Shown: positions 42,085-52,305 of the stretch, piece after piece | Layout of the letters: every line of letters begins with the position of its first letter | How positions within the stretch are numbered: position 1 is the stretch's first letter | From: CAZOIA01 sp964579675 | Lineage (GTDB): Bacteria; Planctomycetota; Phycisphaerae; UBA1845; PWPN01 | Assembly: GCA_964579675.1 (NCBI GenBank) | Contig: CAZOIA010000006.1 | Coordinates: forward strand, 1 to 61,434 | DNA: 61,434 bases | Direction: 5' to 3' | Notes under the pieces: model-generated | Databases searched by the model: none | The model's input: the letters and a program-made list of their open reading frames with translations, nothing else | Told to the model about the DNA's origin: nothing | Made by a program: the position numbers and the translations under genes

Positions 42085-42819
42085 TCATGACGGCAGCAAT
42101 GAGGCCGATTCCCGGTTGAGGTAGATCGTGGTCTTCTCGTGCTGCTGGAGGATCGACGCGGGGACCTGCGGGGTGACCGGACCGGTCAGTGCATTCTTGA
42201 CCGCCTTTGCCTTACGCTGATCCGGGACGGTGCAGATGATGGCTCCGGAACTCATGATCTGGCGGATGGACATTGAGATCGCTTCGGTTGGCACTTCCCC
42301 CAGGTTCTTGAACCATCCTTCGCCAAGCTGCTGGCGGCGGCAGGCCTCGTCCAGGGACACGATCAGATAGGGCTGCTCGGTCTCGAAGTCCGCCGGCGGA
42401 TCATTGAATGCCAAGTGTCCGTTCTCGCCGATCCCGATGAACGCGACGTCGATGGGGTTGGCCCTGATGAGCTGCCCAAGTCGGGCGCACTGGGCCTGGC
42501 AATCACCCTCGCCGTCGATGTAGTGGAATTCGCGAAGGGGCACCTTACTCACAAAGCGTTCCTCGAGGTACCCCCGAAACGAAGCCGGGTGCGACATGGG
42601 CATTCCGATGTACTCATCGAGGTGAAAACCGGTGACCCTGGCCCAGTCCACCTCGTTGGCCGCCACCAGTTCCGCGAGCATTTCAAATTGAGAGGCGCCG
42701 GTTGCCACCACGATGAACGCCTGGCCCCTCTCGGCGATCGCCTGACGGATGAGCTGGGCACCCTCTTCAGCGGCCCGTCGGCCAAGTTCCTGCTTTGTCT
42801 CGCAGATCACTGCTCGCAT
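42085..42819 (-). CDS. nagB: Glucosamine-6-phosphate deaminase
   Basis: A 244-aa enzyme converting glucosamine 6-phosphate to fructose 6-phosphate and ammonia. Motifs: VVATGASQFEMLAEL (phosphate site), VTGFHLDEYIGMP with the enolising Asp, and GIGENGHLAFNDPP with the catalytic His. The E. coli Asp before Gly-His is Asn here, as in several homologues. The EACRRQQLGEGWF segment is typical of the divergent planctomycete/Bacteroidetes subgroup. It is divergently transcribed from nagA, with which it forms the GlcNAc catabolic pair. Confidence 0.92.
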   Translation of the reverse strand: MRAVICETKQELGRRAAEEGAQLIRQAIAERGQAFIVVATGASQFEMLAELVAANEVDWARVTGFHLDEYIGMPMSHPASFRGYLEERFVSKVPLREFHYIDGEGDCQAQCARLGQLIRANPIDVAFIGIGENGHLAFNDPPADFETEQPYLIVSLDEACRRQQLGEGWFKNLGEVPTEAISMSIRQIMSSGAIICTVPDQRKAKAVKNALTGPVTPQVPASILQQHEKTTIYLNRESASLLPS

Positions 42820-42952
42820 GCCGGGTACTCACATCGGATGGAACAGAAAACCGAGCCCTTTAGCCCGGTTAAACGTCAGCAGTTTCCACGAAACCGGCGT
42901 GCCTGTCCAGCGGCCCGTGCTGGCTTCATCATTTGGGCCCCTCTGCCGTCCC

Positions 42953-42996
42953 TTGATTGTCCATCGCTACGGGCGTTATGGTGCACCTGGTGCACC
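42953..42996 (+). promoter_or_regulatory. Candidate nagA promoter with tandem GGTGCACC operator
   Basis: TTGATT (42953-42958), 17 nt, then TTATGG (42976-42981) form a weak sigma70-like promoter. Overlapping its -10 box are two copies of the self-complementary octamer GGTGCACC (42980-42987 and 42989-42996) separated by one T. Position between divergent nagB and nagA suits a repressor site. The assignment is inferred from position and symmetry. Confidence 0.4.
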
Positions 42997-43054
42997 GCGG
43001 AAGGTGGTTTTGGCCAGTCCGGCGGACATTGACGATACCCGCGGACAACCAGGC

Positions 43055-44260
43055 ATGAGCGAGTTACCCATGGAGATCAGGGCGTGCGAGCGGGCAGTTC
43101 TCACCGGGTTCTGCTATCCCGATGGCCGGTCGCGGGAGCTACGCGTCGCGGATGGCCGAATCGCCGGGGTAGCTCCGGCCGATCCCGCCCCCGATTCCGA
43201 CGAAGTACAGCGCTGGATCGTGCCGGGGTTCTTCGACATGCAGGTCAACGGGTTTGCCGGCCGGAACTTCACCGACAGCCGGGTCACGGTCGAGGACGTG
43301 CAACATATAGCCCGGGCGGTGCTGGGGACGGGCACGACGCGGTTTCTGCCGACGATCGTGACGGGGGGCCTCGACGTGATGTGCCGGCAGTTGTCGGTGA
43401 TCGCTCAGGCGATGCGGCGGGATCCGCTCGTTGGGGCGATGTGCCCCGGGATTCACGTGGAGGGGCCTTTCATCCGGCCGGAGGATGGCCCGCGGGGGGC
43501 GCACCCGCGCGAGCACGTTCGCAGGGCCAGCCTGGCCGACTACGACCGTCTCCACGAAGCGGCGAGCGGTAGAATTGCGATGCTCACGCTGGCCCCAGAG
43601 CTTCCGGGAGCGTTGGAGGTGATTCGCCATGCCCGCGGGCAGGGCGTGGTGGTGGGAGTTGGCCACCACCGGGCCGACGCTGCCGCGCTGGAGGCAGCGA
43701 TAGAGGCCGGCGCCCGGCTGAGCACACATCTGGGCAACGGAAGCGATGCCGAGCTCCCCCGCCACGACAACTACATCTGGCAGCAGTTGGGCGAGGACCG
43801 GCTTTGGGCCAGTTTCATCGCCGACGGGCACCATTTGCCGCCGGCTACGCTCCGGTGCATGCTGCGGGCCAAGACGCCGGCCCGAAGCCTGCTGATCACC
43901 GACGCGGTGGGGGCGGCGGGGATGCCGCCGGGGCGGTACCGGCTCGGGGATATCGAGGTGGAGCGCACGCCGACCGGCCGCGTTATCCTGCCGGGTACGC
44001 CGTTCCAGGCCGGTTCTGCCGCTGACATGCCGACGGTCATTGGCCGGGCGGTTCTCGACGGCGGGGTGTCCTTCGTCGAGGCGGTGACCATGGCGGCGGT
44101 TCAGCCGGCAACTCTGATGTCGCACCGGGTCGCCCCGTGGTCGTGCGAGCAAGGTCAGCCGGCGGATCTGGTCGAACTGGACTGGCGCCCGGCCGACGGA
44201 AGCATCATGATTCGCCAAGTGGTGGCAGGGAGCGTGTTAAGCGCCGCCCGAAGCGCTTGA
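43055..44260 (+). CDS. nagA: N-acetylglucosamine-6-phosphate deacetylase
   Basis: A 401-aa metal-dependent amidohydrolase that deacetylates GlcNAc-6-P ahead of NagB. Motifs: VPGFFDMQVNGFAG, TRFLPTIVTGG, GIHVEGPFI with the metal-binding Glu, VVVGVGHHRADA with a metal His, STHLGNGSDAE, and LLITDAVGAAGMPPG with the catalytic Asp. The ATG at 43055 (MSELPMEIRACE) is used, with ATG 43070 as alternative; the 102-codon upstream extension runs through nagB antisense and is rejected. It is followed after 36 nt by the nucleotidyltransferase-kinase fusion, so the two are probably cotranscribed. Confidence 0.93.
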   Translation: MSELPMEIRACERAVLTGFCYPDGRSRELRVADGRIAGVAPADPAPDSDEVQRWIVPGFFDMQVNGFAGRNFTDSRVTVEDVQHIARAVLGTGTTRFLPTIVTGGLDVMCRQLSVIAQAMRRDPLVGAMCPGIHVEGPFIRPEDGPRGAHPREHVRRASLADYDRLHEAASGRIAMLTLAPELPGALEVIRHARGQGVVVGVGHHRADAAALEAAIEAGARLSTHLGNGSDAELPRHDNYIWQQLGEDRLWASFIADGHHLPPATLRCMLRAKTPARSLLITDAVGAAGMPPGRYRLGDIEVERTPTGRVILPGTPFQAGSAADMPTVIGRAVLDGGVSFVEAVTMAAVQPATLMSHRVAPWSCEQGQPADLVELDWRPADGSIMIRQVVAGSVLSAARSA

Positions 44261-44296
44261 AACCGCCTGCCCCCACGGCAAGGTCCGAGGAGGAGC

Positions 44297-46984
44297 ATGA
44301 GCAAACGCAAGGACAGGCAGCCGATCGGCAGGAAGAACGCCCCCGGGAAGCAGGGCCCTTCTGACGACACCACGATGGCGGGAGTGATTCTGTGCGGCGG
44401 GACCGGCACCCGTATGGGCCGAACCCGCGCGCACAAGGTCTGCGTGCCGGTTGCGGGCCGCCCGGCGGTCGTGCGGCTCATCGACACGCTAGGCACCGAT
44501 GGGGTGGACCCCCTGGTGGTGGTGGTCGGACATCGCGCCGGCGACGTGGTGGAGGGGATCGGGGCCGCCCATCCGGAGGTTCACTTCGTATACCAGCGTG
44601 ATCGGCTGGGTACCGGGCACGCGGCCAGGATCGCGATCGAGGCACTCTGCCGGCTCGGCTACCGGGGGCCGGTGCTGGTCACGATGGGTGACAAGTGGCT
44701 CCGGCCCGGGCTGGTCACCGCCGCGTTGCGACGGTGCATCAAAGCGCGGGCGGACCTGCTGGTCGTGTCCACCCCCAAGCGGCCGGAAAGCGCTGGGGGC
44801 CGGCTGGTCAACCTTCCGGGTCGGGGCATTATTGGCATCGTCGAGCATCGTGACATCGAGCGGGCCCGGGTATTGAGAGACTGGCTAGAGCTGGCGTCGA
44901 AGAAGAGCTCGCTTTCCAAGGGTGCCCTTCGGCGAGCAGGCCTGAAGCGGATTCGGCCGGCGATGAAGCTGTGGCGTGCGCTCGGTCCGCTCGCGCGGTT
45001 CTCCCGCGGCAGCGGGACCGTCCAGTCGTCCGAGCTGACCCAGGTGATCCGCGAGACCGGTCTGGCGATACCGGTGGGGGACAGCGAGCTGAGTCCGGAG
45101 CAGGTCGAACGCCGCAGTCCCACGGTGAATGAATCTGTCTATGTCGGCCAGATTGCGGTGTTGCGGTCGGCCCTTCGCCGCGTCGGGCGGGCCAACGCCC
45201 AGGACGAATACTATCTGACCGACGTCGTGGAGATAGCCGCGAGAGGCGTCGATCCGTTGCGGGCCGATCGTGCTGGGCGGATCGTCGAATACCGGCTCGA
45301 GCGCGACGGGGTAATGGCATTCAACACCAGGGCCGAGTTGCGCCGTATTGAGGAGCGAGTCCGGCGCCAGGAGCGTCCGGTCACGGTTCGGGCGGCCGAG
45401 AAGCGGCTCGCACGGTGCCTGCGAACCCCGGAGCAGTGGCTCGGCGTATTGGACCCGGCCTCTGCGCGGGGCCGGCAGTTGGCCGAACGCACGTACGGGG
45501 TGGGTGGCCCGCTCATGGCAGAGCGGTTGCGGGCCCTTCGCCGCGTGGTGCGGCTCTTTGCCCGGGCCCACGGCGGCGAGCGGAGGATGCTGCTCGTCCG
45601 CGCCCCGGGCCGGATCAACCTCATGGGCCGCCACATCGATCACCAGGGCGGATACGTCCACGCGATGGCCCTCGATTGTGAGATCGTGATGGCCGCCGCC
45701 CCCCGCCGCGACGACGTGATCCGGCTTGTCAATGCCGATGCCGTAGCGTTTCCGCCCCGCGAACTGGTGGTCGGTGACTGGCGCGGGCGGCTGAGGATGC
45801 CGAATTGGCTGAGCTTCGTCGATGGTGAGGCCGTTAGTGCTCACCTGCTCTCCACCGCTGGCGACTGGAGCAATTACGCACTGGCGGCGGCCCTTTACCA
45901 GCAGTACCACCATCCGGGTCGCTGGCTTCGGGGGATGGACGTGGCGGTCAGCGGGAACGTGCCGATGGCGGCGGGGCTGTCGAGCAGTTCGTCGCTGGTG
46001 GTGGGGGCAATGGAGGCGATAACGGCCGTCAACGGGATGCGGTTGAGCGGGTCGGAGGTGGTCTCGGCGTGCGGTCAGGCGGAGTGGTTCGTGGGGTCGC
46101 GCGGGGGTGCCGCGGACCATGCCGCCATTCGTCTGGCCCGGGCCGGCCATGCCGCCCGCATGGGGTTCCACCCATTCGGCCTGTCGCGCTACGTGCCGAT
46201 CCCGCCCGAGGCCGCCGTTCTCATCGCCTACAGCGGCGAACATGCGGTCAAGAGCGCCGGGGCACGGGACCGGTTCAACGAGCGGGTTGCCTGTTATCGG
46301 CTCGGGATCCTGCTGCTCCAGCGCAAGTATCCCCGGTTGGCGCGGCAACTCCAACATGTTCGCGACCTGTCGCCGTCGCGGTTGGCCGTCGAGCCGGCTC
46401 AGGTTCGCGATATGTTGAATGAACTGCCGGTGCGGATCACGCGCCAACAGATCAGACGGAGACTCGGATCCCCGTTCGCCGATCGGCTTGAGCACATCTT
46501 CTCCGCCCATGCCGACCCGGGCGAATATGAGATTCGGGACGTGGTGGCCTTCGGCGTCGGGGAATGCGAGCGAAGCCGGTTCGCCGCAAGACACCTGGAG
46601 CGCAGCGATCTGGCTGCCTTTGGCGAACTGATGCTGCTATCGCACGATGGCGACCGGGTCAGTGGTGTTCCCGCGTCCCGAAACGCCCCGGGCCGCGGGA
46701 CCGCCCACGGCGACGCATCGGCCCTGTACCGGCTTACCGGCGGCTACGCCTGCAGCACTCCAAGTATCGATCACCTGGTGGACCTCGCCCGCGGGGTGCC
46801 CGGGGTGTACGGCGCCCAGCTCGCCGGGGCGGGCCTGGGCGGGTGCGTGATGATCCTCGCGACCAGCGAGGCGGCCAAGCGGGTTAAAGCGACATTGGCA
46901 AGGCGGTACTACGAGCCGCGTGGCATGGCCCCGGCGGTCTGGCTCGCGCGGTCCGTTTCCGGGGGCGGCATCATCCCGCCTTGA
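44297..46984 (+). CDS. Fused GlmU-like nucleotidyltransferase and GHMP sugar 1-kinase
   Basis: An 895-aa protein with two enzyme modules. Residues about 28-355 are a GlmU-type pyrophosphorylase: VILCGGTGTRMGRTRAHKVC (usually LAAGxGTRM), VYQRDRLGTGHA, VLVTMGDKWL and LTDVVEIA. Residues about 430-895 are a galactokinase-like GHMP kinase: GRINLMGRHIDHQGGYV, VPMAAGLSSSSSLVV, GGAADHAAI with the catalytic Asp, and AQLAGAGLGGCVM. Together they could phosphorylate a free sugar at C1 and activate it to a UDP-sugar, by analogy with Fkp (pyrophosphorylase first, kinase second). The usual Glu in GEHxDY is Arg here, so the sugar is probably not galactose. GAGGAGGAGC precedes the ATG. Confidence 0.88.
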   Translation: MSKRKDRQPIGRKNAPGKQGPSDDTTMAGVILCGGTGTRMGRTRAHKVCVPVAGRPAVVRLIDTLGTDGVDPLVVVVGHRAGDVVEGIGAAHPEVHFVYQRDRLGTGHAARIAIEALCRLGYRGPVLVTMGDKWLRPGLVTAALRRCIKARADLLVVSTPKRPESAGGRLVNLPGRGIIGIVEHRDIERARVLRDWLELASKKSSLSKGALRRAGLKRIRPAMKLWRALGPLARFSRGSGTVQSSELTQVIRETGLAIPVGDSELSPEQVERRSPTVNESVYVGQIAVLRSALRRVGRANAQDEYYLTDVVEIAARGVDPLRADRAGRIVEYRLERDGVMAFNTRAELRRIEERVRRQERPVTVRAAEKRLARCLRTPEQWLGVLDPASARGRQLAERTYGVGGPLMAERLRALRRVVRLFARAHGGERRMLLVRAPGRINLMGRHIDHQGGYVHAMALDCEIVMAAAPRRDDVIRLVNADAVAFPPRELVVGDWRGRLRMPNWLSFVDGEAVSAHLLSTAGDWSNYALAAALYQQYHHPGRWLRGMDVAVSGNVPMAAGLSSSSSLVVGAMEAITAVNGMRLSGSEVVSACGQAEWFVGSRGGAADHAAIRLARAGHAARMGFHPFGLSRYVPIPPEAAVLIAYSGEHAVKSAGARDRFNERVACYRLGILLLQRKYPRLARQLQHVRDLSPSRLAVEPAQVRDMLNELPVRITRQQIRRRLGSPFADRLEHIFSAHADPGEYEIRDVVAFGVGECERSRFAARHLERSDLAAFGELMLLSHDGDRVSGVPASRNAPGRGTAHGDASALYRLTGGYACSTPSIDHLVDLARGVPGVYGAQLAGAGLGGCVMILATSEAAKRVKATLARRYYEPRGMAPAVWLARSVSGGGIIPP

Positions 46985-47106
46985 AACGCCGGGCCACCGC
47001 CAGTTTCCCGTTTTCCTGCGTTCGCATTCTGTCACATTCGGACCTTCTCACTACGCTCGACGGCGTATCGGGGTGGGAAGGGACCCCTTTGATGAGGGGC
47101 ACGCGC

Positions 47107-47136
47107 TTGAAGATTCAGAGCTCTTGCCGATACAAT
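47107..47136 (+). promoter_or_regulatory. Sigma70-type promoter for the pilus/secretion cluster
   Basis: TTGAAG (47107-47112), 18 nt, then TACAAT (47131-47136), about 110 nt before the first ATPase gene. Confidence 0.6.
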
Positions 47137-47247
47137 ATGGTGAAGACAGGGACGCGGCGGTGCGGGGGAAGCGTTACGTTGGGGGACTGCTGGCCGGCCG
47201 GTGTGGCCGGCTTGATGACTTTCCTGGATTGAGCACTCCGCAGACAG

Positions 47248-48957
<1,710 letters not shown>

Positions 48958-49028
48958 CCCCCGGCGGTTTGGCTGGGTTCGCCCGGGCGGTTCGCCGGAA
49001 GGTGGGCCCGGCTCTGAGTGGATGAATC

Positions 49029-50180
49029 ATGAGTACGCTGCATATTGATCGCATTCTCGAAACGTGCATCCGGCGTGACGCGTCGGACATTCATCTGACC
49101 GTCGGTCGCCCGCCGGTGCTCCGGGTGCATGGTCGCCTCCGTTCGCTGGAGACCAAGGTGCTCGAACCGGACGATACCGTTGCCCTGATGAAAGCGATCA
49201 CCCCCGATCGTAACCAGCAGGAGATCCAGGAGGAGGGCGGGACCGACTTCGGGTTCGCCTTCGGGGAGGCGGGCCGATTCCGCGTCAGCGTGTTCCGCCA
49301 GAGGGGCAATCTTACCCTCGTGCTCCGATTGATTCCCTACAAACTGTTGACGTTCCAGGAGATCGGGCTGCCGATGATCTGCCAGGCCCTTTGTCGCCGG
49401 CCCCGGGGGCTGTTCCTGGTTACCGGTCCGACCGGCTCGGGCAAGACCACCACGCTGGCGTCGATGGTCAACTACATCAACGAGAACTTCGATCGGCACA
49501 TTATCACCGTCGAAGAGCCGATCGAGTACTACCACATGCACAAGAAGTCCATCATCAACCAGCGGGAGGTGGGTCTGGACGTGCCGAGCTTCGCCGAGTG
49601 CCTGCGCCGCGTCCTGCGGCAGGATCCCGACGTGATCCTGGTCGGCGAGCTGCGCGACCTGGAGACGATGGAGGCGGCGATCCGGGCCGCCGAAACGGGC
49701 CACCTGGTCTTCTCCACCGTACACACCACCGGATGCCAGGGAACGGTCAACCGGATCATCGACGCCTTCCCGCACGAACAGCAGGAGCAGATCCGGGTTC
49801 AGTTGTCCACCAACCTGATCGCGGTTCTCTCGCAGGCGTTGTGCCCGAAGATACCCAAGGGCAGGATCGCCGCCTACGAGTTCATGGTCATCACCCCTGC
49901 AATCGCCAATTTGATCCGCGAGAACAAGACCTTCCGAATCGATTCAGCCATCCAGACGGGCAAGAAGTTTGGGATGCAGTTGTTGGACGAGCACCTGTTG
50001 ACGCTGTTCAAGGAGCGCGTTATCAGCGCCGAGGAGGCGATGGATAAGGCCCGCAGCCCGGGCGAGATGCAGGACAAGATCGAAGACCTGGAGAAGGGCC
50101 GGTCGGAGGCCGCCGGCGAGCCCGCCAAGCCGAAAGGTCCCGAGGGCGAGCCCCCGCTGCCGCAGATGCCCAAGGCGTAG
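49029..50180 (+). CDS. pilT: PilT-family retraction ATPase
   Basis: A 383-aa ATPase for pilus retraction. It starts with the typical short PAS-like domain (ILETCIRRDASDIHLTVGRPPVLRV), then Walker A GPTGSGKTT (about 132), the Asp box ITVEEPIEYYH, ILVGELRDLETMEAAIRAAETGHLVFSTVHTT split over Walker B and His boxes, and the retraction-type AIRAAETGH pattern (AIRAA ahead of TGHLV) that separates PilT from PilB. There are no CxxC zinc motifs, as expected for PilT. The C-terminus has a Glu/Pro/Lys-rich tail. Its presence implies a retractable fibre rather than a pure type II secretion machine. Confidence 0.93.
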   Translation: MSTLHIDRILETCIRRDASDIHLTVGRPPVLRVHGRLRSLETKVLEPDDTVALMKAITPDRNQQEIQEEGGTDFGFAFGEAGRFRVSVFRQRGNLTLVLRLIPYKLLTFQEIGLPMICQALCRRPRGLFLVTGPTGSGKTTTLASMVNYINENFDRHIITVEEPIEYYHMHKKSIINQREVGLDVPSFAECLRRVLRQDPDVILVGELRDLETMEAAIRAAETGHLVFSTVHTTGCQGTVNRIIDAFPHEQQEQIRVQLSTNLIAVLSQALCPKIPKGRIAAYEFMVITPAIANLIRENKTFRIDSAIQTGKKFGMQLLDEHLLTLFKERVISAEEAMDKARSPGEMQDKIEDLEKGRSEAAGEPAKPKGPEGEPPLPQMPKA

Positions 50181-50186
50181 TAACTG

Positions 50187-50221
50187 ATGAATGATGAACG
50201 CTGAATGAGGAGCGATGAATA
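50187..50221. repeat. Heptamer array, ATGATGA type (5 units)
   Basis: Degenerate 7-nt units ATGAATG, ATGAACG, CTGAATG, AGGAGCG, ATGAATA directly after the pilT stop. It is followed by TTCATGG, the start of a possible reverse arm. Same family as the arrays in the prepilin region. Confidence 0.6.
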
Positions 50222-50299
50222 TTCATGGCCGAAGCTCATAGAATAGCTATGAGTAGTCCACCCTTTTTCCTGACCCTGTTGTCGAGCTGAGCAAGGATT

Positions 50300-52138
50300 A
50301 TGGCTGAGACCCACAGAGAGCAACAAGGCCAAGCCAACAAGCCCCCGGAGCAAGGCGGCCGACAGCCGGTCAAGAAGCGCCCCCCGCCTCGCGGCGGAAA
50401 AATGCCGCCCATCAGCCAGCTTCGAGGCCGGCCGCTCGGACGCGTACTCATCAAAATGGGCAAGCTGACCCGGACCCAGGTCGGCGAAGCCCTGGAACTT
50501 CAGAAGAAGCAGTCCGGGCCGATCGGCCAGATTCTCGTTGAGATGGGGCATGTCACGGAAGAGGAGGTGCAACTGGCCCTGGCCGCCCAGGTCGGCATGG
50601 AATCGGTGGACCTCTCGAAGTTCGACGTGCCCAAGGAGGTCATCGCCCTGGTGCCGGCCCAGGTCGCCAACACCTACCGGGTCATCCCGATCGACTACGA
50701 GCCGTCCACCAAACTGTTGACCATCGTCTTGGACGACCCCGCCAATTTCCAAGCCACCGACGACCTGAAGACGCTGATGGGGTTCCAGGTCAAGGCATGC
50801 ATCTCGACCCCGGACGACGTGGCGGCCGCTCTCGGTCGCTATTACCCGGAGGACCAGGCGGAATCCATCGGCGATCTGATAACCGAAATCGCCGGCGACG
50901 ATGCCCTGTCCCAGTTCGAAGGCCGGGGTGAGAGCATCGACCTGGACGAACTCAAGGAGTTGGCTGAGTCTAATCCGGTCAAGAAACTGCTCAACCTCGT
51001 GCTCCTCCAGGCGATCCGCGATAAGGCCAGCGACATCCACTTCGAGCCTTTTGAAGACGAGTACAAGGTGCGGTACCGCATCGACGGGGTGCTCTACGAG
51101 ATGGTCCCGCCTCCCAAGCACATCGCCATGGCAATCGCGAGCCGGATCAAGGTCATGGCCAATCTGGACATCGCCGAGCGCCGACTTCCCCAGGACGGGC
51201 GGATCGAGCTCCAGGTCGCCGGTAATCCCGTTGACCTGCGGGTCAGCGTGCTCCCCACTATGTTCGGGGAGAGCGTGGTCATGCGGGTGCTGGACCGGGG
51301 CACCCTGCAACTCGACGTCAACCGGCTCGGCATGCGGGACGACGACCTGCAGGTCTTCGATCAGTTGATCCACAAACCCAACGGCGTCATCATCAATACC
51401 GGGCCGACCGGCTCCGGCAAAACGACCACGCTGTATTCAGCCCTGAGTGAACTGAACACGCCCGGCGTGAAGATCCTGACCGCCGAGGACCCGGTCGAAT
51501 ACGACATCGACGGCCTGTGCCAGTGCCAGATCAACACGGACATCGGGCTGACCTTCGCCAGGTCTCTGCGGAGTTTCCTGCGGCAGGATCCGGACATCAT
51601 TCTCATCGGTGAGATTCGGGATCTGGAGACGGCCAACATCGCGGTGCAGGCCTCGTTGACCGGACACCTGGTCTTCACGACGGTTCATACGAACGATGCG
51701 CCGTCCACGATAGCCCGGCTCGTGGACCTGGGCCTGGAGCCATTCCTGGTCACCGCGACGCTGGAGGCCATTGTCGCCCAGCGGCTGGTGCGGCGAATCT
51801 GCGAAAACTGCAAGGCCGAGTTCATGCCTACTGAAGAAATGCTGTTAGAGCTTGATCTGGAGCCCGAGGATGTTCAGGGTAAGGTGTTCATGTATGGCAA
51901 GGGGTGCGACTACTGTAACAACACGGGCTACCGGGGTCGGATGGGCCTGTTCGAGATCATGGTGATGAACGACCAACTGCGCGACCTGATCATGAAGCAC
52001 GCCTCGACGAACGTGCTGCGGGCCGCGGGCCGCAAGCTCGGGATGCGGGCCCTGCGCGAGTCCGGTCTGATGTCGATCTACGAGGGGCTCACAACTATCG
52101 AGGAGGTTGTCAAGGAGACGATCGTAGAAGAACACTGA
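50300..52138 (+). CDS. GspE/PilB-family assembly ATPase (second copy)
   Basis: A 612-aa ATPase paralogous to the one at 47248. A basic Pro/Gly-rich N-terminus (about 40 residues) precedes the MshEN-like domain (LGRVLIKMGKLTRTQVGEAL, then IGQILVEMGHVTEEEVQLAL). The core has Walker A GPTGSGKTT (about 367), LTAEDPVEYDI, IILIGEIRDLETANIAVQ, TGHLVFTTVHTND, and zinc Cys pairs CENC and CDYC. It lies directly before pilC, so it is the more likely partner of the PilC/GspF platform encoded here. The TGA stop is part of a heptamer repeat unit. Confidence 0.95.
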   Translation: MAETHREQQGQANKPPEQGGRQPVKKRPPPRGGKMPPISQLRGRPLGRVLIKMGKLTRTQVGEALELQKKQSGPIGQILVEMGHVTEEEVQLALAAQVGMESVDLSKFDVPKEVIALVPAQVANTYRVIPIDYEPSTKLLTIVLDDPANFQATDDLKTLMGFQVKACISTPDDVAAALGRYYPEDQAESIGDLITEIAGDDALSQFEGRGESIDLDELKELAESNPVKKLLNLVLLQAIRDKASDIHFEPFEDEYKVRYRIDGVLYEMVPPPKHIAMAIASRIKVMANLDIAERRLPQDGRIELQVAGNPVDLRVSVLPTMFGESVVMRVLDRGTLQLDVNRLGMRDDDLQVFDQLIHKPNGVIINTGPTGSGKTTTLYSALSELNTPGVKILTAEDPVEYDIDGLCQCQINTDIGLTFARSLRSFLRQDPDIILIGEIRDLETANIAVQASLTGHLVFTTVHTNDAPSTIARLVDLGLEPFLVTATLEAIVAQRLVRRICENCKAEFMPTEEMLLELDLEPEDVQGKVFMYGKGCDYCNNTGYRGRMGLFEIMVMNDQLRDLIMKHASTNVLRAAGRKLGMRALRESGLMSIYEGLTTIEEVVKETIVEEH

Positions 52139-52234
52139 GAATTGAGAATTCCGAGGCTTCAGGCACTCGCCGAACGACTCAGCCTTTAGAGCCAAGCTTT
52201 CCCGATTCTCAACTCTCAATTCTCAGTTCTCAAT
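52136..52234. repeat. Inverted heptamer arrays, TGAGAAT / TTCTCAA type
   Basis: The left arm TGAGAAT TGAGAAT (52136-52149) contains the stop codon of the second ATPase. The right arm GATTCTC AACTCTC AATTCTC AGTTCTC AAT (52204-52234) is its reverse complement type. The 54-nt spacer contains no gene. In RNA the arms would pair into a stem between the second ATPase and pilC. Confidence 0.7.
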
Positions 52235-52305
52235 CGCGGGCCGCGGGTTCGGCGGGTTGTAGCGGGCGGCCCCGTTGTGAGTGGCCGTGTCGGAGCAAGG
52301 AACGC

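Noticed and set aside
44885..46594. 569-aa open frame antisense to the kinase fusion
   Set aside because: Antisense shadow of a well-supported gene; no ribosome binding site or motif.
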